Positions 11,416 through 23,713 of a stretch of 64,000 bases of DNA are shown piece after piece. Location: the NCBI GenBank assembly GCA_003254925.1, contig QANZ01003410.1, forward strand, positions 10,321 through 74,320. Direction: 5' to 3'. The stretch is from Chamaecrista fasciculata (Eukaryota > Streptophyta > Magnoliopsida > Fabales > Fabaceae). The position numbers were made by a program, and so were the translations under genes. The notes under the pieces were generated by a model. The model did no database searches and was not told where the DNA came from. It saw only the letters and a list, made by a program, of their open reading frames with translations. Position 1 is the stretch's first letter, and the number at the start of each line of letters is the position of its first letter.

Positions 11416-14400
11416 TTAATGAGCTACATTACAAGTCTCGAGCAAATACTTGTCATCATTCTCATCAACATGAAGTACTTTACAGCAATCCTCTGTTTCG
11501 CCCTCTTCTTCTTCCTGTAGCTTGTGCATTTCTGATTCTACCAAAGCCACCATTCTGGCTCGCTCTCTGTCTCTTGGGTAAGTGCAATACAGAAACGAGT
11601 ATATGAAGCAGCATATAGCCATGGGAATGCCGATTGCAGAATAAAGTGCCTTAGCCAACGAAGTTGCATTTTCTCTGTCTGTTTCGATTTCCACAGAGTT
11701 TGATGATCCTTTGGGGATTGGTTTGTATCCATAAACATGCTGAGCCAGAACCCCAACTATAGGAGGAGCGAAAGATGCCAATATAGACTCGAAAGATCGG
11801 TCCAGAGCGTAGATGCACGTGCGTGACCTCTCAGGGACTATCTCTGCAAATATTGGACTGTTCCCACTATGTTAAGATCACAATCGAGAGTCTCACAACA
11901 AAACTTGGAAAAGTTGAATGCTAAATCAGATATACCCTAGAAAGTCAAGTAATAGATGATGGGGTTTCAATGAATAATATATCAAATAAGAAGTTTAGGG
12001 ACTTCGATTCTATGTGAATGTTTGAAGTTTAGAGTTTTTTGCACGCACTATAGAATTTAGGAAACAATATCCGTTCCAAAAATAAAACTTTTACTATGAA
12101 AATAAATATGTAGATAATCTAATTCTAATTGTATTTATATGTATCAAAGACTATTTCAAACTCAATTTCCTATATACATAATACATAGAATAGTAAACAA
12201 ATGAATTCAAAACCATAAGTCTACTCTTCCCTTCCGAAAAGTTGGTTTGTACAAAATGGGCCAGAAGTAAAAATAAATTGATTTCATGAATTTTAAATAT
12301 GAAATTGTATAAATTATAAGTCAAAGTGCACTTTTGGTCTCATATATTTTACTCATGTCTCAATTTGGTCCTGTATTTTTTTTGTTACAGTTTTGGTTTC
12401 ATATCTTTTGCTCAAGTCTCAATTTGGTCCCTTATTTTTTTTGTTGCACTTTTGATCCCATATCTTTTGGTTAATTTGCAGAATTTGTCTCATATCTTTA
12501 CAAAAGGTTCTACATTGTGAGATTACTAATAGAACTTTTTGGAAAGATATAGGACCAAATATGCAAAATCGAAGATACGAGACTAATTATGCACTTGATA
12601 AAAAGATATGGGACCAAAAGTGCACTTTGACCTAAATTATATTTTTAAAAATTGAATTAGGATAAATTACACTTTCGTACCCCTGGCGTATGGACTAGTT
12701 CCACTTTAGTACCCTATTCTTTCAAAAGTGACATTTTAGTACATTGTTCTATTCGTTGTTAGCACTTTAGTACTCAATACTCTTTTTTCGTTACCTTTTG
12801 ATGGAAAAAAGCACGTGCAAATCACGTGCATGGGTTAAAAACATGAAATTCACCCTCCTAAACTCAGATTTTACGATTTAGCCTAAAAAAAACACAAAAT
12901 CCTCTACCTACAAGTACATACTAAATCGTGTATTTTGGAGGCTAAATCGTGAAATTTGAGTTTATGATGATGAACTTTGTGTTTTTGACTATGTATGCAC
13001 GTGTGTTTTTGCGTCAAGAGGCAACGACAAAAAAAAAGTTTTTGGTACTAAAGTGCTAATGACAAATAAAATAGGGTATCAAAATGTCACTATATATGCC
13101 AAAGTGAAACTGGTCCATATATCATGGTAGCATAGTGTAAGGTACCCATTAAATTATGAAACTGTTTTATGTGTCGCTGCATTTCTCACTTGTGTGGCTT
13201 ACCTCTTATGTAATTTTGAAAATTAACAAACAGCATATGAATATACTCACTTGTTTGTCGCAGCAGCATTCCAAGATGCAGTGAAACCCATGATGACCAA
13301 GACGAGTCCATGCAAGAAAGGCGTGGAGGGATGATCAGGCAAACCCAACAGCAAAATCGCAGCCAAAGGAATAGCCGAAGCAGAGCTTATTTGAGACATC
13401 ATTATCCTTCCCGAATTCGGCAATCGTTTTGCTAACACATCCCCCATTTTGCCTCCAAACACAGCCCCAACCGAACCAGCAACCACAAACATGGTCCAAA
13501 GCAAAGCCGTGGTGACGTGCGAGAACCCAATCAGCTCTAACCACAACGTCGCAAACGACAACGCCGACCAAGGAAACGACCCCGACACTCCCTGAGCCAC
13601 GAGTATCTGAAACGACGGGATTCCTATCACTGACTTTGCTTCTTTTATGAGATCCTTCATTTCAGAAGAGAATGATTTGGTGGACTCTGTTTTTTGGGCT
13701 CTGTTTTTATGGCGTGGGTCGTTGGCGAAGAGGTAAACGAGTGTGCCAACAAGGACGCTGATGAGTGCGACGAGATGGAAAGAGATTCGCCAACCGGGAA
13801 TGCCAAAGAAGGAAGTTGAGGCTACGAGGACAGCACAGAGGCCTCCGATGATGCTTCCGAGGTTGCCTGTTAGTTGAAGCCACCCAAAAGCGATGCCACG
13901 ATTGGTGTCGTCGGTTGAGTCAGCTACCAGAGACTGTATTGCTGGAGTCACGATGGCTAGTCCTGCCCCACTTAAACCTCTTGAAATTGCCACCTGTTGC
14001 TTCCATAGATATTATCATTGTCATCAACTATATAGATCAGAGCCTTCAAAATCATAGAATCAATTTACTTTAGTTCTTTTGGTCTTATAACTTACTTTAA
14101 GTTAGTTATTAAAAATTGACTCAAAAGAGTAAATTATAATGCTTTCATAGAATTTTAAAAATTATATATGTATGACCAAACTCTATGTATGTTTATTTAT
14201 AATTTTTTTGCCTTAATTAGTAGAATGTACTTATATTCGTAGTGGGACCAAGAGAGACGATTATATTGTGTTTGAGTATGCTCCATTTTGTTAGAACTTA
14301 TATTCGCACACCTATTCCCGGAGGCTTGTGATTTGTTAAATTCCAACCCTTGACATTGTTATTAATATATATATTAAATTCAAGATTTCCAGAAGTTGAA

Positions 14401-14831
14401 CATCCCCAAAAAAGGAAAAAAAAAAAGATTATATTTTTCATTGTAAGCCTAACCAAAACGCCATCGGGTCAAACCCAGATCTGGCGAAAGCAAGAACACA
14501 AAAAAGCATTCAATGTAAAGAAGAGTGATGGATGAGTGGGTACCTGGAAGAAGGTGGAGGAGATGGCAACAAAGAAAGTGGCAGCAGCCCAAAGAAAAGC
14601 ACCGAGAGCGATGACGTGGGCACGATTGTAACGCATAGAGAGATAAGCAGCGAGAGGGTAACAACAAGATTGGACTAAGGATCGAAACAGAGTGAGTGAC
14701 CCTAATCCTGTAGGGTCCGTGTGTAGGGCTGCCCCAACCTCCTTATACACCCCTGGAAGTAATGACTCATCTGCCCTTTCCATGATACCCGCCAGATTCA
14801 CCAACACCAACGTTGTTGTCTCCGATTTCAT
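11416..14831 (-). CDS. MFS transporter, UNE2-like (paralogue 1)
   Basis: Three exons on the minus strand: 14544-14831, 13251-13993 and 11416-11857, all with GT/AG borders, giving 490 residues. The ATG at 14831 is the first in frame and aligns with the start of paralogue 2. The protein has the major-facilitator layout of 12 likely spans. It has a loop 2-3 motif A variant (MRYNRAHVIALG), the loop 8-9 equivalent GGKMGDVLAKRLPNSGR, and the family stretches HTDPTGLGSLTLFRSLVQ, ATNNPIFAEIVPERSRTC and AQHVYGYKPIPKGSS. The C-terminal tail is acidic and cytosolic-looking. From memory it resembles the Arabidopsis MFS group annotated UNE2 (unfertilized embryo sac 2). The substrate is unknown. Intron 2 (11858-13250) is swollen by two MITEs. 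About 77% of residues appear shared with the downstream paralogue by eye. Confidence 0.9.
12319..12633. mobile_element. MITE in intron 2 of MFS gene
   Basis: Inverted-repeat element of 315 bases starting AGTCAAAGTGCACTTTTGGTC and ending GACCAAAAGTGCACTTTGACCT (inverted copy). An 8-base duplication AAATTATA is present at 12311-12318 and 12634-12641. GGTCT/GGTCC-like cores recur at 12336, 12367, 12395 and 12426. A related copy lies in an intron of the TTL-like gene near 60440-60875. No coding capacity. Confidence 0.75.
12660..13147. mobile_element. Mutator-like MITE in intron 2 of MFS gene
   Basis: 488-base element starting GGATAAATTACACTTTCGTACC. Its inverted end is ...AGTGTAAGGTACCC. The flanking duplication is ATTGAATTA (12651-12659) against ATTAAATTA (13148-13156), 8 of 9 bases. 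GTAC cores sit at 12677, 12709, 12739 and 12770. A solitary end of the same type lies at 54814-54950. Non-coding. Confidence 0.7.
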
Positions 14832-14846
14832 CTCTCTCTCTCTCAC

Positions 14847-16229
14847 TTGTCTTCTTCTTCTTCTTTAATCACTGTATCTCTCTCTGTTGATATATGTCGA
14901 TGATCCCACAACAGAGGATGGTCGTCCCTCTGTTTCTTGGGGGACACAGACAGAAGTACAAAGGAAAAAGGATGGTAAGTTTGTAAGTTGTAAGGTTGAC
15001 GTTAATAAGAATGACATAGTACCGTAGGTTTGAATGGGGATTTCCACGTGTACGGCGAGGATTAATTGATCAATGGATAATATCTTTGGTTGAAAAAATC
15101 ATTTTTATTTTTTTTCGTGAAAGTCCTATTTTGGTTTTGATGTTTGTTCAAAGTTATGTTTTGGTTTTTCAAGTTTTTTTTTATTTTGTTTTGGTCCTTC
15201 AAATTTTTAAAAAGTTTCACCTTAATCTCTGACTCTTTTCCATCCACATTTCTGTTAAAGAAAGGAAAAAAGAATTAACTTTCATCTCCTAACAATTTTC
15301 TCTATTATAAAAGGGAATGACCTTAATGCAAAAGAGTAAAATTTTTGGAAGATAAAAGTTAGTTTTTTTTTTCTTTCTTCAACAGAAAAGTGGATGGAAA
15401 ATAGTTTAGGACTAACGGTGAAACATTTTGAAAACTTGATAGACCAAAATAGAACTTTGAGCAAACATAAGAGACCAAAACAAAATAAAAAAAAACTTGA
15501 GGGACTAAAACGAAACAAAAAAACTTGAGGGCAAAACAAAACTTTAAACAAATATGAGGAACCAAAATAAAACTTTAACTTTTTTTTTTCTTATTCCAAT
15601 CCTACCCTATTTATTTATCAGATGTTTCAGCATTGATGCTATACCTATCACCATAAGTCAAATTGTCAAATGTCTGACAGTGTTAGGGTTAGCGTCAATA
15701 TTGAAACATCTGATAAACAAATATGATTACATTAGAAAGGAAAACAGGATTAAAGTGAAAATGGGTATAAATATATAGGACTAAACTGCAGTTTTTAACC
15801 TATTATTATTTTTCTTTTTAAAAAAAGAATGATATGCATATTGAAGAGATTGCTATTTTTGTCCAATAGGAGAGGTGAGACAAATATGGGATTCACGGGG
15901 TGGCCCAGAGTCGTTGATAGGATGGAATCTCACAACTCACAAGTGAGTTCTAGTTTCTAGGAATAGATTTGGCACAAATAAGGAAGAAACTTCCGGACTT
16001 TTCCACGTAATTAGCGGAAATGACATGGACACATATTTTTCCAATATCTTAAATTATATGGTTTCACCCATTTTTGGTCGTCCATGTTTAAAATTATAAT
16101 TTATAAAATTAAAAATAAGAGAAAATTTACTATTTAATCTCTCTTTCTTTACTAAGTTAACAATTTAGTCCCTTATTAACGGGCACGCAAAGCACCTCTA
16201 GTAAATACTATGCGTGTAATATCCTAATA
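14847..16229. other. MFS upstream region with fold-back repeats
   Basis: Contains the 5' flank of the transporter gene, CT-rich at 14831-14866. A degenerate inverted-repeat MITE at about 15115-15585 has recurring GGTTTT/GGTCC cores near 15133, 15163 and 15193 whose inverted copies appear from 15370 onward. A second, smaller inverted repeat pairs ATCAGATGTTTCA near 15620 with TGAAACATCTGAT near 15705. No gene is seen. Confidence 0.55.
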
Positions 16230-16859
16230 GAGTAAACTCCCAAACCGGTCCCTGGATTATTGGGTCGCTGACAAATTGGTCCCTGATTTATGGAAATTGA
16301 CAAATAGGTCCCCGAATTTTACTAACGTTAGTCAAATTAGTCCTTCCGTTAAATTGCCGTTAGCCAAGATGATGACGTGTCCATTAACTGCTGACGTGGC
16401 ACGTTAAGTGCCACGTCAGCAGTTGGAAAACTGAAAAAAAAAAAAAAGCGCCACCTGTACGTCATTTGCCACATAAGCATTAATAATTAAAAAAAAATTC
16501 CTTCAAAAATCAAATTGGTCCCTGAGTCATAATTTTTTCAGAAAAAAAAAAAAGAAAATTAATTTTTACTGACCCATTCTTATCCCATTATTTTCAATTC
16601 CCCCTCTTTTTAATCATCTTCATTCATTTTAGTCTCAAATCCTCAAAATAAAATTGTAAAGTGTCTCAAAACTCTTCCATACATTTCAATTTAGTCCTCA
16701 AAAGTATTAAAAACACTAAAACCTAAACCCCATTATTTTCAATTCCCCCTCTTTTTCATCATCTTCATTCATTTTAGTCCCAAATCCTCAAAATAAAATT
16801 GTAAAGTGTCCCAAAAATCTTCCAAACATTCCAATTTAGTCTTTAAAAGTATTAAAAAC

Positions 16860-17195
16860 CTTAAAACTTAAATTCTAAACTCTAAACCCTAAAACCCTAA
16901 ACCCTAAAATCCTAACCCCTAAAATCCTAAAATCCGAAAATTGTAGTGTCTCAAACTCTTCCGAACATTCCAATTTAATCATTAAAAATAGTAAAAACCC
17001 TAAAATCCTAAAACTTAAACCTTAAACCTTAAACCCCAAACCCCAAACCCTAAAATCTTAAAACCCAAAACCCTAAAATCCTAAACCCTAAAACCCTAAA
17101 CCCCAAACCCTAAAACCTAAAACCTAAACCCTAAAATCCAAAAACCCTAAACCCCAAAACCCTAAAACCTAAAATCCTAAAACCTAAACCCTCTC
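16860..17195. repeat. Telomere-like CCCTAAA tract, left arm
   Basis: A degenerate run of AAACCCTAAA, AAAACCCT and AAATCCTA units inside the element above. The inverted counterpart (GGGTTTAGGGTTT) is at about 18045-18095, 18263-18312 and 18437-18475. It is not a true telomere: the units vary, and the tract lies symmetrically within a transposon. Confidence 0.7.
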
Positions 17196-17439
17196 TCCTT
17201 TTATCAAGATATGCTTTCAATCAAGTCCCTGCACAAATTACAAATTGGCCCTGACTGTTTTCTTTTCTTTTCAAAATGGTCCCATCTTCTTCATCCAATT
17301 CACAGATTCGACAACAAAACTTCATCTCCTTCATCTTCCCAAAATCCAAGCTTGAATCAACAGATTCAACAGCAAAACTACCAGATTCGACAATAAAACT
17401 ACTAGATTCGCTCAGATTCGACAACAAAACTGAGAAAAT

Positions 17440-17733
17440 ATGGGAGAAAACACGAGATTCGTGATGCTAGCTCGAGAACCGATCATTCCGCGAACGGATC
17501 GGCCGTTCAAAACGAGCATCGTGTTCGCTCACGATAAAGGAACGTCGGTGCTGTTCAAGGTTCTGTCGACGTTCGCGTTTCGAAACATCAGCTTGACGAA
17601 GATCGAGTCCAGACCTCACCGGAATCGGCCGATTAGGCTCATCGACGACGCGAATGTCGGCACGGCGAAGCATTTCGAGTACATGTTCTATGTGGATTTT
17701 GAAGCTTCGCTCGTCGAAGATGAAGATGATTAA
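17440..17733 (+). pseudogene. Captured arogenate/prephenate dehydratase ACT-domain fragment
   Basis: Arogenate dehydratases make phenylalanine in plastids; a C-terminal ACT domain gives feedback control by Phe. The 97-residue frame from the ATG at 17440 contains [20 protein letters not shown], then KTSIVF...[26 protein letters not shown] and [12 protein letters not shown]. These are the linker and most of the ACT domain, including the ESRP motif associated with Phe binding. The catalytic dehydratase domain and the final ACT strand are absent, and the frame ends in unrelated Glu/Asp codons. The sequence is much richer in GC than its surroundings. An open, conserved frame with an ATG means a small ACT-only peptide is possible, but I infer a captured fragment. 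Confidence 0.8.
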
Positions 17734-18968
17734 TGATGAAGATGGGTATGATTTGTGGGATTTCTCGTCGCCTTAAATGAAGAAATAAGGGGATGTTTTG
17801 ATTCTGGGTAGGATGATGGAGATGGGTACGATTTCTGGGATTTAGGATGATGAAGATGAAGATATTGAGGGCGTGAGGATGATGATTGAGGATGATGAAG
17901 ATGCAGACGTGTTTGGTGTTTGATTTTGGGAAATTTTTTTTTTTTAAGAAAATAAGTATGGAAGATTTTTGGGACACTTTAAAATTGTATTTTGAGGATT
18001 TGAGACTAAAATGAATGAAGATGATGAAAAAGAGGGAGAATTGAAAATAATGGGGTTTAGAGTTTGGGGTTTAGGGTCTAGGTTTTAGGGTTTTTAATAC
18101 TTTTGAGGACTAAATTGAAATGTTTGGAAGAGTTTTGGGACACTTTACAATTTTATTTTGAGGATTTGGGACTAAAATGAATGAAGATGATGAAAAAAAG
18201 GGGGAATTGAGAATAATGGTATAAAAATGGGTCAAGAACCTAATTGTTGAACTTAGACTTTTTTTTAGGGTTTAGGGTTTGGGGTTTTAGGGTTTAGGGT
18301 TTAGGGTTTTTAATATTTTTAAGGACTAAATTGGAATGTTTGGAAGAGTTTTGGGACACTTTACAATTTTATTTTGAGGATTTGGGACTAAAATGAATGA
18401 ACATGACGAAAAAGAGGGGGAATTGAAAATAATGGGGTTTAGAGTTTGGGGTTTAGGTTTTAGGTTTTAGGGTTTTTAATACTTTTGAGGACTAAATTGA
18501 AATGTTTGGAAGAGTTTTGAGACACTTTACAATTTTATTTTGAGGATTTGGGACTAAAATGAATGAAGTTGATTAAAAAGAGGGGGAATTGAAAATAATG
18601 AGATAAGAATGGGTGAGTAAAAATTAATTTTTTTTTTTTTTATTTCTGAAAAAATTATGACTCAGGGACCAATTTGATTTTTGAAGGAATTTTTTTTTAA
18701 TTATTAATGCTTATGTGGCAAATGAAGTACAGGTGGCGCTTTCTTTTTTTTTTTCAATTTTCCAACTGCTGACGTGGCACTTAACGTGCCACGTCAGCAG
18801 TTAACGGACACGTCATCATCTTGGCTAACGGCAATTTAACGGAAGGACTAATTTGACTAACGTTAGTAAAATTCGGGGACCTATTTGTCAATTTCCATAA
18901 ATTAGGGACCAATTTGTCAGCGACCCAATAATCCAGGGACCAGTTTGGGAGTTTACTCTATCCTAATA

Positions 18969-19391
18969 TGTAATCTTCTCGCTTTGTTTCCCCATTCTTC
19001 GCTATTTGATGGATAGGGTTCTCATGGTCTTCATTTTTCTTTCTTCGTTCATTATTACTTTTCCTAATTCCCGCCACTAACTCGATCACCTCCCATAATA
19101 AACATGGTTATTAACTTACATTAAATGAAATAATAAATAAGACAATTAAGCTTTTAACTTAGATTTTTTAAAAATGATTTAAAATAGAAAATTTTTATTC
19201 AGAAATAGGAAATTATTATTTTTATAACTTTTTTCAAACTACGTGCACGAGCTTAACTAGTTACAAAGAGTATAGATTAGAAAAAATATATTGTTATAAT
19301 TGCAAATAATTTAAGCAAAAAAATAAGGAGATAAATAGTCCCTAATGATAAATGATTCTATGAGAGTTAATATCAAAACATTGGTAAAATT
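18969..19391. other. Intergenic spacer
   Basis: AT-rich sequence between two mobile elements. Nothing is recognised. Confidence 0.5.
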
Positions 19392-19805
19392 TGTTAGGAT
19401 TCAGAGTATCTCCCAACAAATATTCACAGATCTAAACAAGTATGATAATGCGGAATAAAGAGAATAATAGAGGAACACAAGACAATTTACCCTGGTTCGG
19501 TCAGTGTGACCTACATCCAGCCAAGAACAAAGGATTTCACTATATAGAATGTGGGAATACAATAACCTGATGAACTAATCTACCTCTCAAGTCATGCTTC
19601 TACCATTAGCTACTAGTCTATTTATAGACATCCCAAACCCTAGATACACAAGGATTCCTTAACCTAAGCCCAATAGGCCCAAGTCCCTAATTCCTTAGTC
19701 ACCAAGGATTCTATCCCAAAATATATGGTAACTAATTAAAATACAAGTCACTCAAAGATTACAAAAGATATCCCAAATCTTAAATAATAAGATCAAATCT
19801 TTACA
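19392..19805 (-). repeat. LTR (3') of the copia element
   Basis: 414 bases with TG/CA ends, bordered internally by the polypurine tract. It matches 23443-23713 in its right-hand part. Confidence 0.85.
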
Positions 19806-19922
19806 AATCTTCCCCTTGACTTGAATTCCCTTATTCAATACAGTTGCCTCCTTGCCTTGCCGCTCGCCCCCGAGCATCTGGTATCACCTAGTACTGCCCA
19901 CGCCAATCAAGTCCTGACAATG

Positions 19923-22469
19923 TCAGAACTTGGTCACCGGGATCGCCTTGGTCATCATATCTGTTGGATTTTCATGTGTAGATACATTCTTCACACTAAC
20001 AACCCCTGTGATACGATGTCTCGAACAAAGTGATGTCTGACGTCTATATGCTTCGTCCTCTCATGGTACATCTGGTTCTTCGTAAGGTGAATGGCACTCT
20101 GACTATCACAGTACACTGATGTACTCTCCTGAGTCAAACCAAGATCGCCCACTAAACCCCGTAGCCATATCGCCTCCTTCACAGCCTCTGTGATTGCCAT
20201 GTACTCCGCCTCCGTAGTCGACAATGCAACAACATGTTGCAAGGTCGCATTCCAGCTAATACAACTCCCACAGAATGTGAAGACATATCCCGTCAACGAT
20301 CGCCTTTTATCCAGATCCCCCGCGTAGTCTGAATCCACATACCCAACTATTGATCGCCTTGAAGGCGGTCGCTCCAAGCTAGCTCTGTCGAAGGTCAGTC
20401 CAACCTCCGTCGTACCCTTGAGATACATCAACAACCATTTCACTGCTCGCCAATGCTCTTCCCCTGGGTTCGTCATATACCTGCTCACTACACTGACTGC
20501 ATGTGAAATATCTGGGCGAGTGCAAACCATGGCGTACATAACACTGCCCACAGCATTTGAGTATGGAACCTTTGACATCTGCTCCTTCTCCTCTGCTGAC
20601 TTCGGCGAAAGATCCGATGATAGCTTGAAATGAGAGGCAAATGGGACAGAGACAGGCTTGGCGGTCGCCATGTTGAACTTGTGTAACACCTTTTCAATAT
20701 ATGACCGTTGTGAGAGCACTGTCTTCCCAACACGTCTATCACGTGTTATTTCCATCCCGAGTATCTTCCTCGCCCCTCCAAGATCCTTCATATCAAACTC
20801 CTTGCCGAGCTGCTTCTTTAACTTGTTGACAGCCGACATGCTCTTAGCAGTAATAAGCATGTCATCAACATACAACAACAAATAAACCGAATCCTAACCA
20901 AGCTTTCCATGATACACACAACTATCATAGGCGCTCCTTGTGAAGCCATTATGAACCATGAATGCATCAAACCGCTTGTACCATTGCCTGGGCGACTGCT
21001 TCAGTCCATACAAAGATTTCTTCAGTAAACAAACTTGGTCCTCCTTACCGGGTACTACAAAACCCTCTGGCTGACTCATGTAGATTTCCTCCTCCAACTC
21101 GCCATGCAAGAAAGCCGTTTTCACGTCTAATTGCTCCAGCTCATAGTTCAGAAGAGTAACCAAGGCAAGCAATGCCCTGATGGAACTATGCTTCACCACA
21201 GGAGAGAACACCTCGTTGTAATCGATCCCTTCCCTCTGTGTAAAACCCTTTGCCACCAGCCTTACCTTAAATCTAGGCGGTTCAACCCCTGGATTTCCTT
21301 CCTTTTTCTTAAAGACCCACTTGCAACCAACTAACTTCTTCCCCTTTGGCAATGGGGCTAACGCCCACGTCTGATTCTTGTGAAGAGATTCAATCTCTTC
21401 GCCCATAGCACCGATCCACTCATCTGCTTCTGAACTTGAAATAGCCTCATTGAAGCTACTTGGCTCATCTACATTGATTATCTTGATTCTGATGTGACCG
21501 ATCCCGTCTATCGCCAACGAAATATTATTTTCGAGATAGACCGTTCCACGCATCTGGTTATACGAAGAAAACCATCTCCTGTGTGGACTCATGTGAAACG
21601 TCGCACCACTATCAAGAATCCAAGAGTTTGATCCATGTTGTACACCCACAGACCACACCTCTCTCATACATTCGCCATTGTCAAAAGTACCACAAGTATT
21701 AACAACATTCGCTGAATTTTCTTCATGCGACTTCCCCTTCTTCCCTTTCATCTTTGGACAATCCTTCTTAAAGTGACCCTGCTCACCACACTTGAAGCAA
21801 CTTGCTTTATTCGCCTTTGACTTAGACTTTGACCTCGATCGCCCTTTGGACTTACGTGAGTCCTTCCCCTGTGCTCTTCCCCTTGTCACCAATCCCTCGC
21901 CCTCTGCTCGATCGCCTGGAAGGTGCTTCTTCAACTCCTTTGACTTTAACGCACTGCTAATGTCATCCAGTGAGATATTATCCCTCCCATACAACATCGA
22001 ATCCACAAAGGTCTCGTATGACGGCGGCAAATAACATAACACAATAAGGGTCTGATCCTCGTCATCAATCTTTACCTCTACATTCTTCAGGTCCATAATT
22101 ATCGAATTGAACTCGTCCAGGTGAGACTTGATTGGCGTACCCTCAATCATCCTCAAATTGTAAAGCCTCTTCTTCAGGCAAAAGCGGTTGGTCAGCGATT
22201 TCGTCGAGTACAGTTCCTCCAGCTTTGTCCACGCCTTTGCCGCTGTTTCCTCGTTGGCAATCTCCCGTAGAACGCCGTCTGTAACACTCATGAATAACGC
22301 ACTCAACGCCTTCTGTCTCTGTGCATTCCTTTCTTCTTCCTTCACCGAATCGGCAAATTTTTCTTCTATTGCTTGCCATAAGTCTTGAAGAACCAATGCG
22401 GATTATCTTTCAAAGACTAAAGTTTCCTCCATCGAACTTCTCGACCTCATACTTTGTCGACGAACCCAT
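19923..22469 (-). pseudogene. Copia gag-pol remnant without integrase
   Basis: The gag ATG is at 22469. A TGA replaces an expected Trp codon about 18 codons in, followed by a one-base frame change. After that comes a long gag region, a CCHC zinc knuckle (CFKCGEQGHFKKDC) and the protease motif SWILDSGATFHM. The frame then passes directly into reverse transcriptase sequence (GCKWVFKKK, RLVAKGFTQ, LDVKTAFLHG, KSLYGLKQSPRQW) with no GAG-pre-integrase or integrase domain between. An in-frame TAG falls just before the LLYVDDML active-site motif. RNase H follows (STTEAEYMA, HIDVRHHF), with a late frame change near 19995. The element cannot make its own integrase and could move only with help from a relative. 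Confidence 0.85.
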
Positions 22470-23713
22470 TGAACCCGATCTATGAAAAATTCACGAACTT
22501 CACGCAAATCACCGTTTGTTGACCGTTGAATCTACTCCGCGAAAACACCACCTGTTTACACAAGAAACAACACAAACAAACACACCACCGGCTACTCCGA
22601 ACACGAACCCAACGTCGATGAACCTCCGTCAATCTCCGCGGTACCAAATCTGCCCGGAAACAACACGAACCCAGAAAACGAACTCCGATTTCCGCCGAAT
22701 CTGCCCACAAAACGCCGTCGTCCTCCGACGAAATTTAATCACCGCCGGCGACGTCGATCTCCACCGTACACAAACGCAGAGAACACCGGACTTTCACGAA
22801 CCCAGCAACGATCTCGATCTCCGCCGTCTTTCTTCGAGCGCCGCGAAACTGCCCAGAAATCGCCGCCTACCGCCGCCGATCTGGTCTGTGCAAAGCCCGC
22901 CGTGAAACACCGCTTCGATGCACAACTCCGCCGTGAAAGAACGCGTCACGTTCACTGTTCGCGCACTCCGTCAAATCTGCCGAGATTCCGCCGCGAACCG
23001 CCGCTGCACGTCGTCCACCGTCGATCAAGGCCGGCGACGAACTCCCCTTCAACAGCCGCGTCGATCTGTGCTCACAAAACGTTGAAAGAACGGACTCCCA
23101 AAAAAAACGCCGCGATTTGGTCAGCAAACCGCCGCTCTCCGCCGACGACGAACTCCTCTGCTGAAGTCGCATCGGTCTCCGATCAAGAATCCGTCGAGTT
23201 CGCGAACAAGAATCACGAACACAAGCTTCGACTCCTTTGGTTTTTCGAGTTCGTGCACAGTAGCGTCGAAAAATTGATTCACGATGATGAAAGAGAAAAG
23301 CTTTTGTAATTTTGCTAAAATTGCAAAAGTGGTCCTCTTCTGAATGTTGAAACTGCAAATCTGCTCCCTCCTAATTTTTTCTTCAAATTCATAGAGAAAA
23401 AGAAAAGAAAAAAAAACAAGAGAACCTGGCTCTGATACCACTTGTTAGGATTCAGAGTATCTCCCTACAAATATTCACAGATCTAAACAAGTATGATAAT
23501 GCGGAATAAAGAGAATAATAGAGGAACACAAGACAATTTACCCTGATTCGGTCAGTGTGACCTACATCCAACCAAGAACAAAGGATTTCACTATATAGAA
23601 TGTGGGAATACAATAACCTGATGAACTAATCTACCTCTCAAGTCATGCTTCTACCATTAGCTACTAGTCTATTTATAGACATCCCAAACCCTAGATACAC
23701 AAGGATTACTTAA

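Larger units (their letters stand above)
16230..18958. mobile_element. Pack-MULE-like element carrying an ADT fragment
   Basis: 2,729-base element with termini GAGTAAACTCCC / GGGAGTTTACTC and a perfect 10-base target duplication TATCCTAATA (16220-16229 and 18959-18968). The arms are long and themselves repetitive. Near-outer inverted repeats contain a palindrome around GCTGACGTGGCAC. Inner arms carry direct sub-repeats built on an ATCATCTTCATTCATTTTAG unit (inverted on the right), separated by CCCTAAA-like tracts. The right arm has four such units (near 18007, 18175, 18394 and 18556) and the left two or three. The centre, about 17200-17900, is GC-richer and encodes an arogenate dehydratase piece. 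No transposase is present. A 214-base relative with the same ends sits at 23714-23927. Confidence 0.85.

Noticed and set aside
14832-14846. Five-codon upstream extension of MFS paralogue 1
   Set aside because: The apparent first codon is GTG. The ATG at 14831 aligns with paralogue 2.
16860-17195. Possible true telomeric repeat or chromosome end
   Set aside because: The units are degenerate, mirrored at 18045-18475, and lie inside a transposon with a target duplication.
22516-23441. Open frames in the GC-rich leader of the 19392-23937 copia element
   Set aside because: They overlap on both strands, begin next to the LTR and primer site, and match nothing. Best read as untranslated leader.
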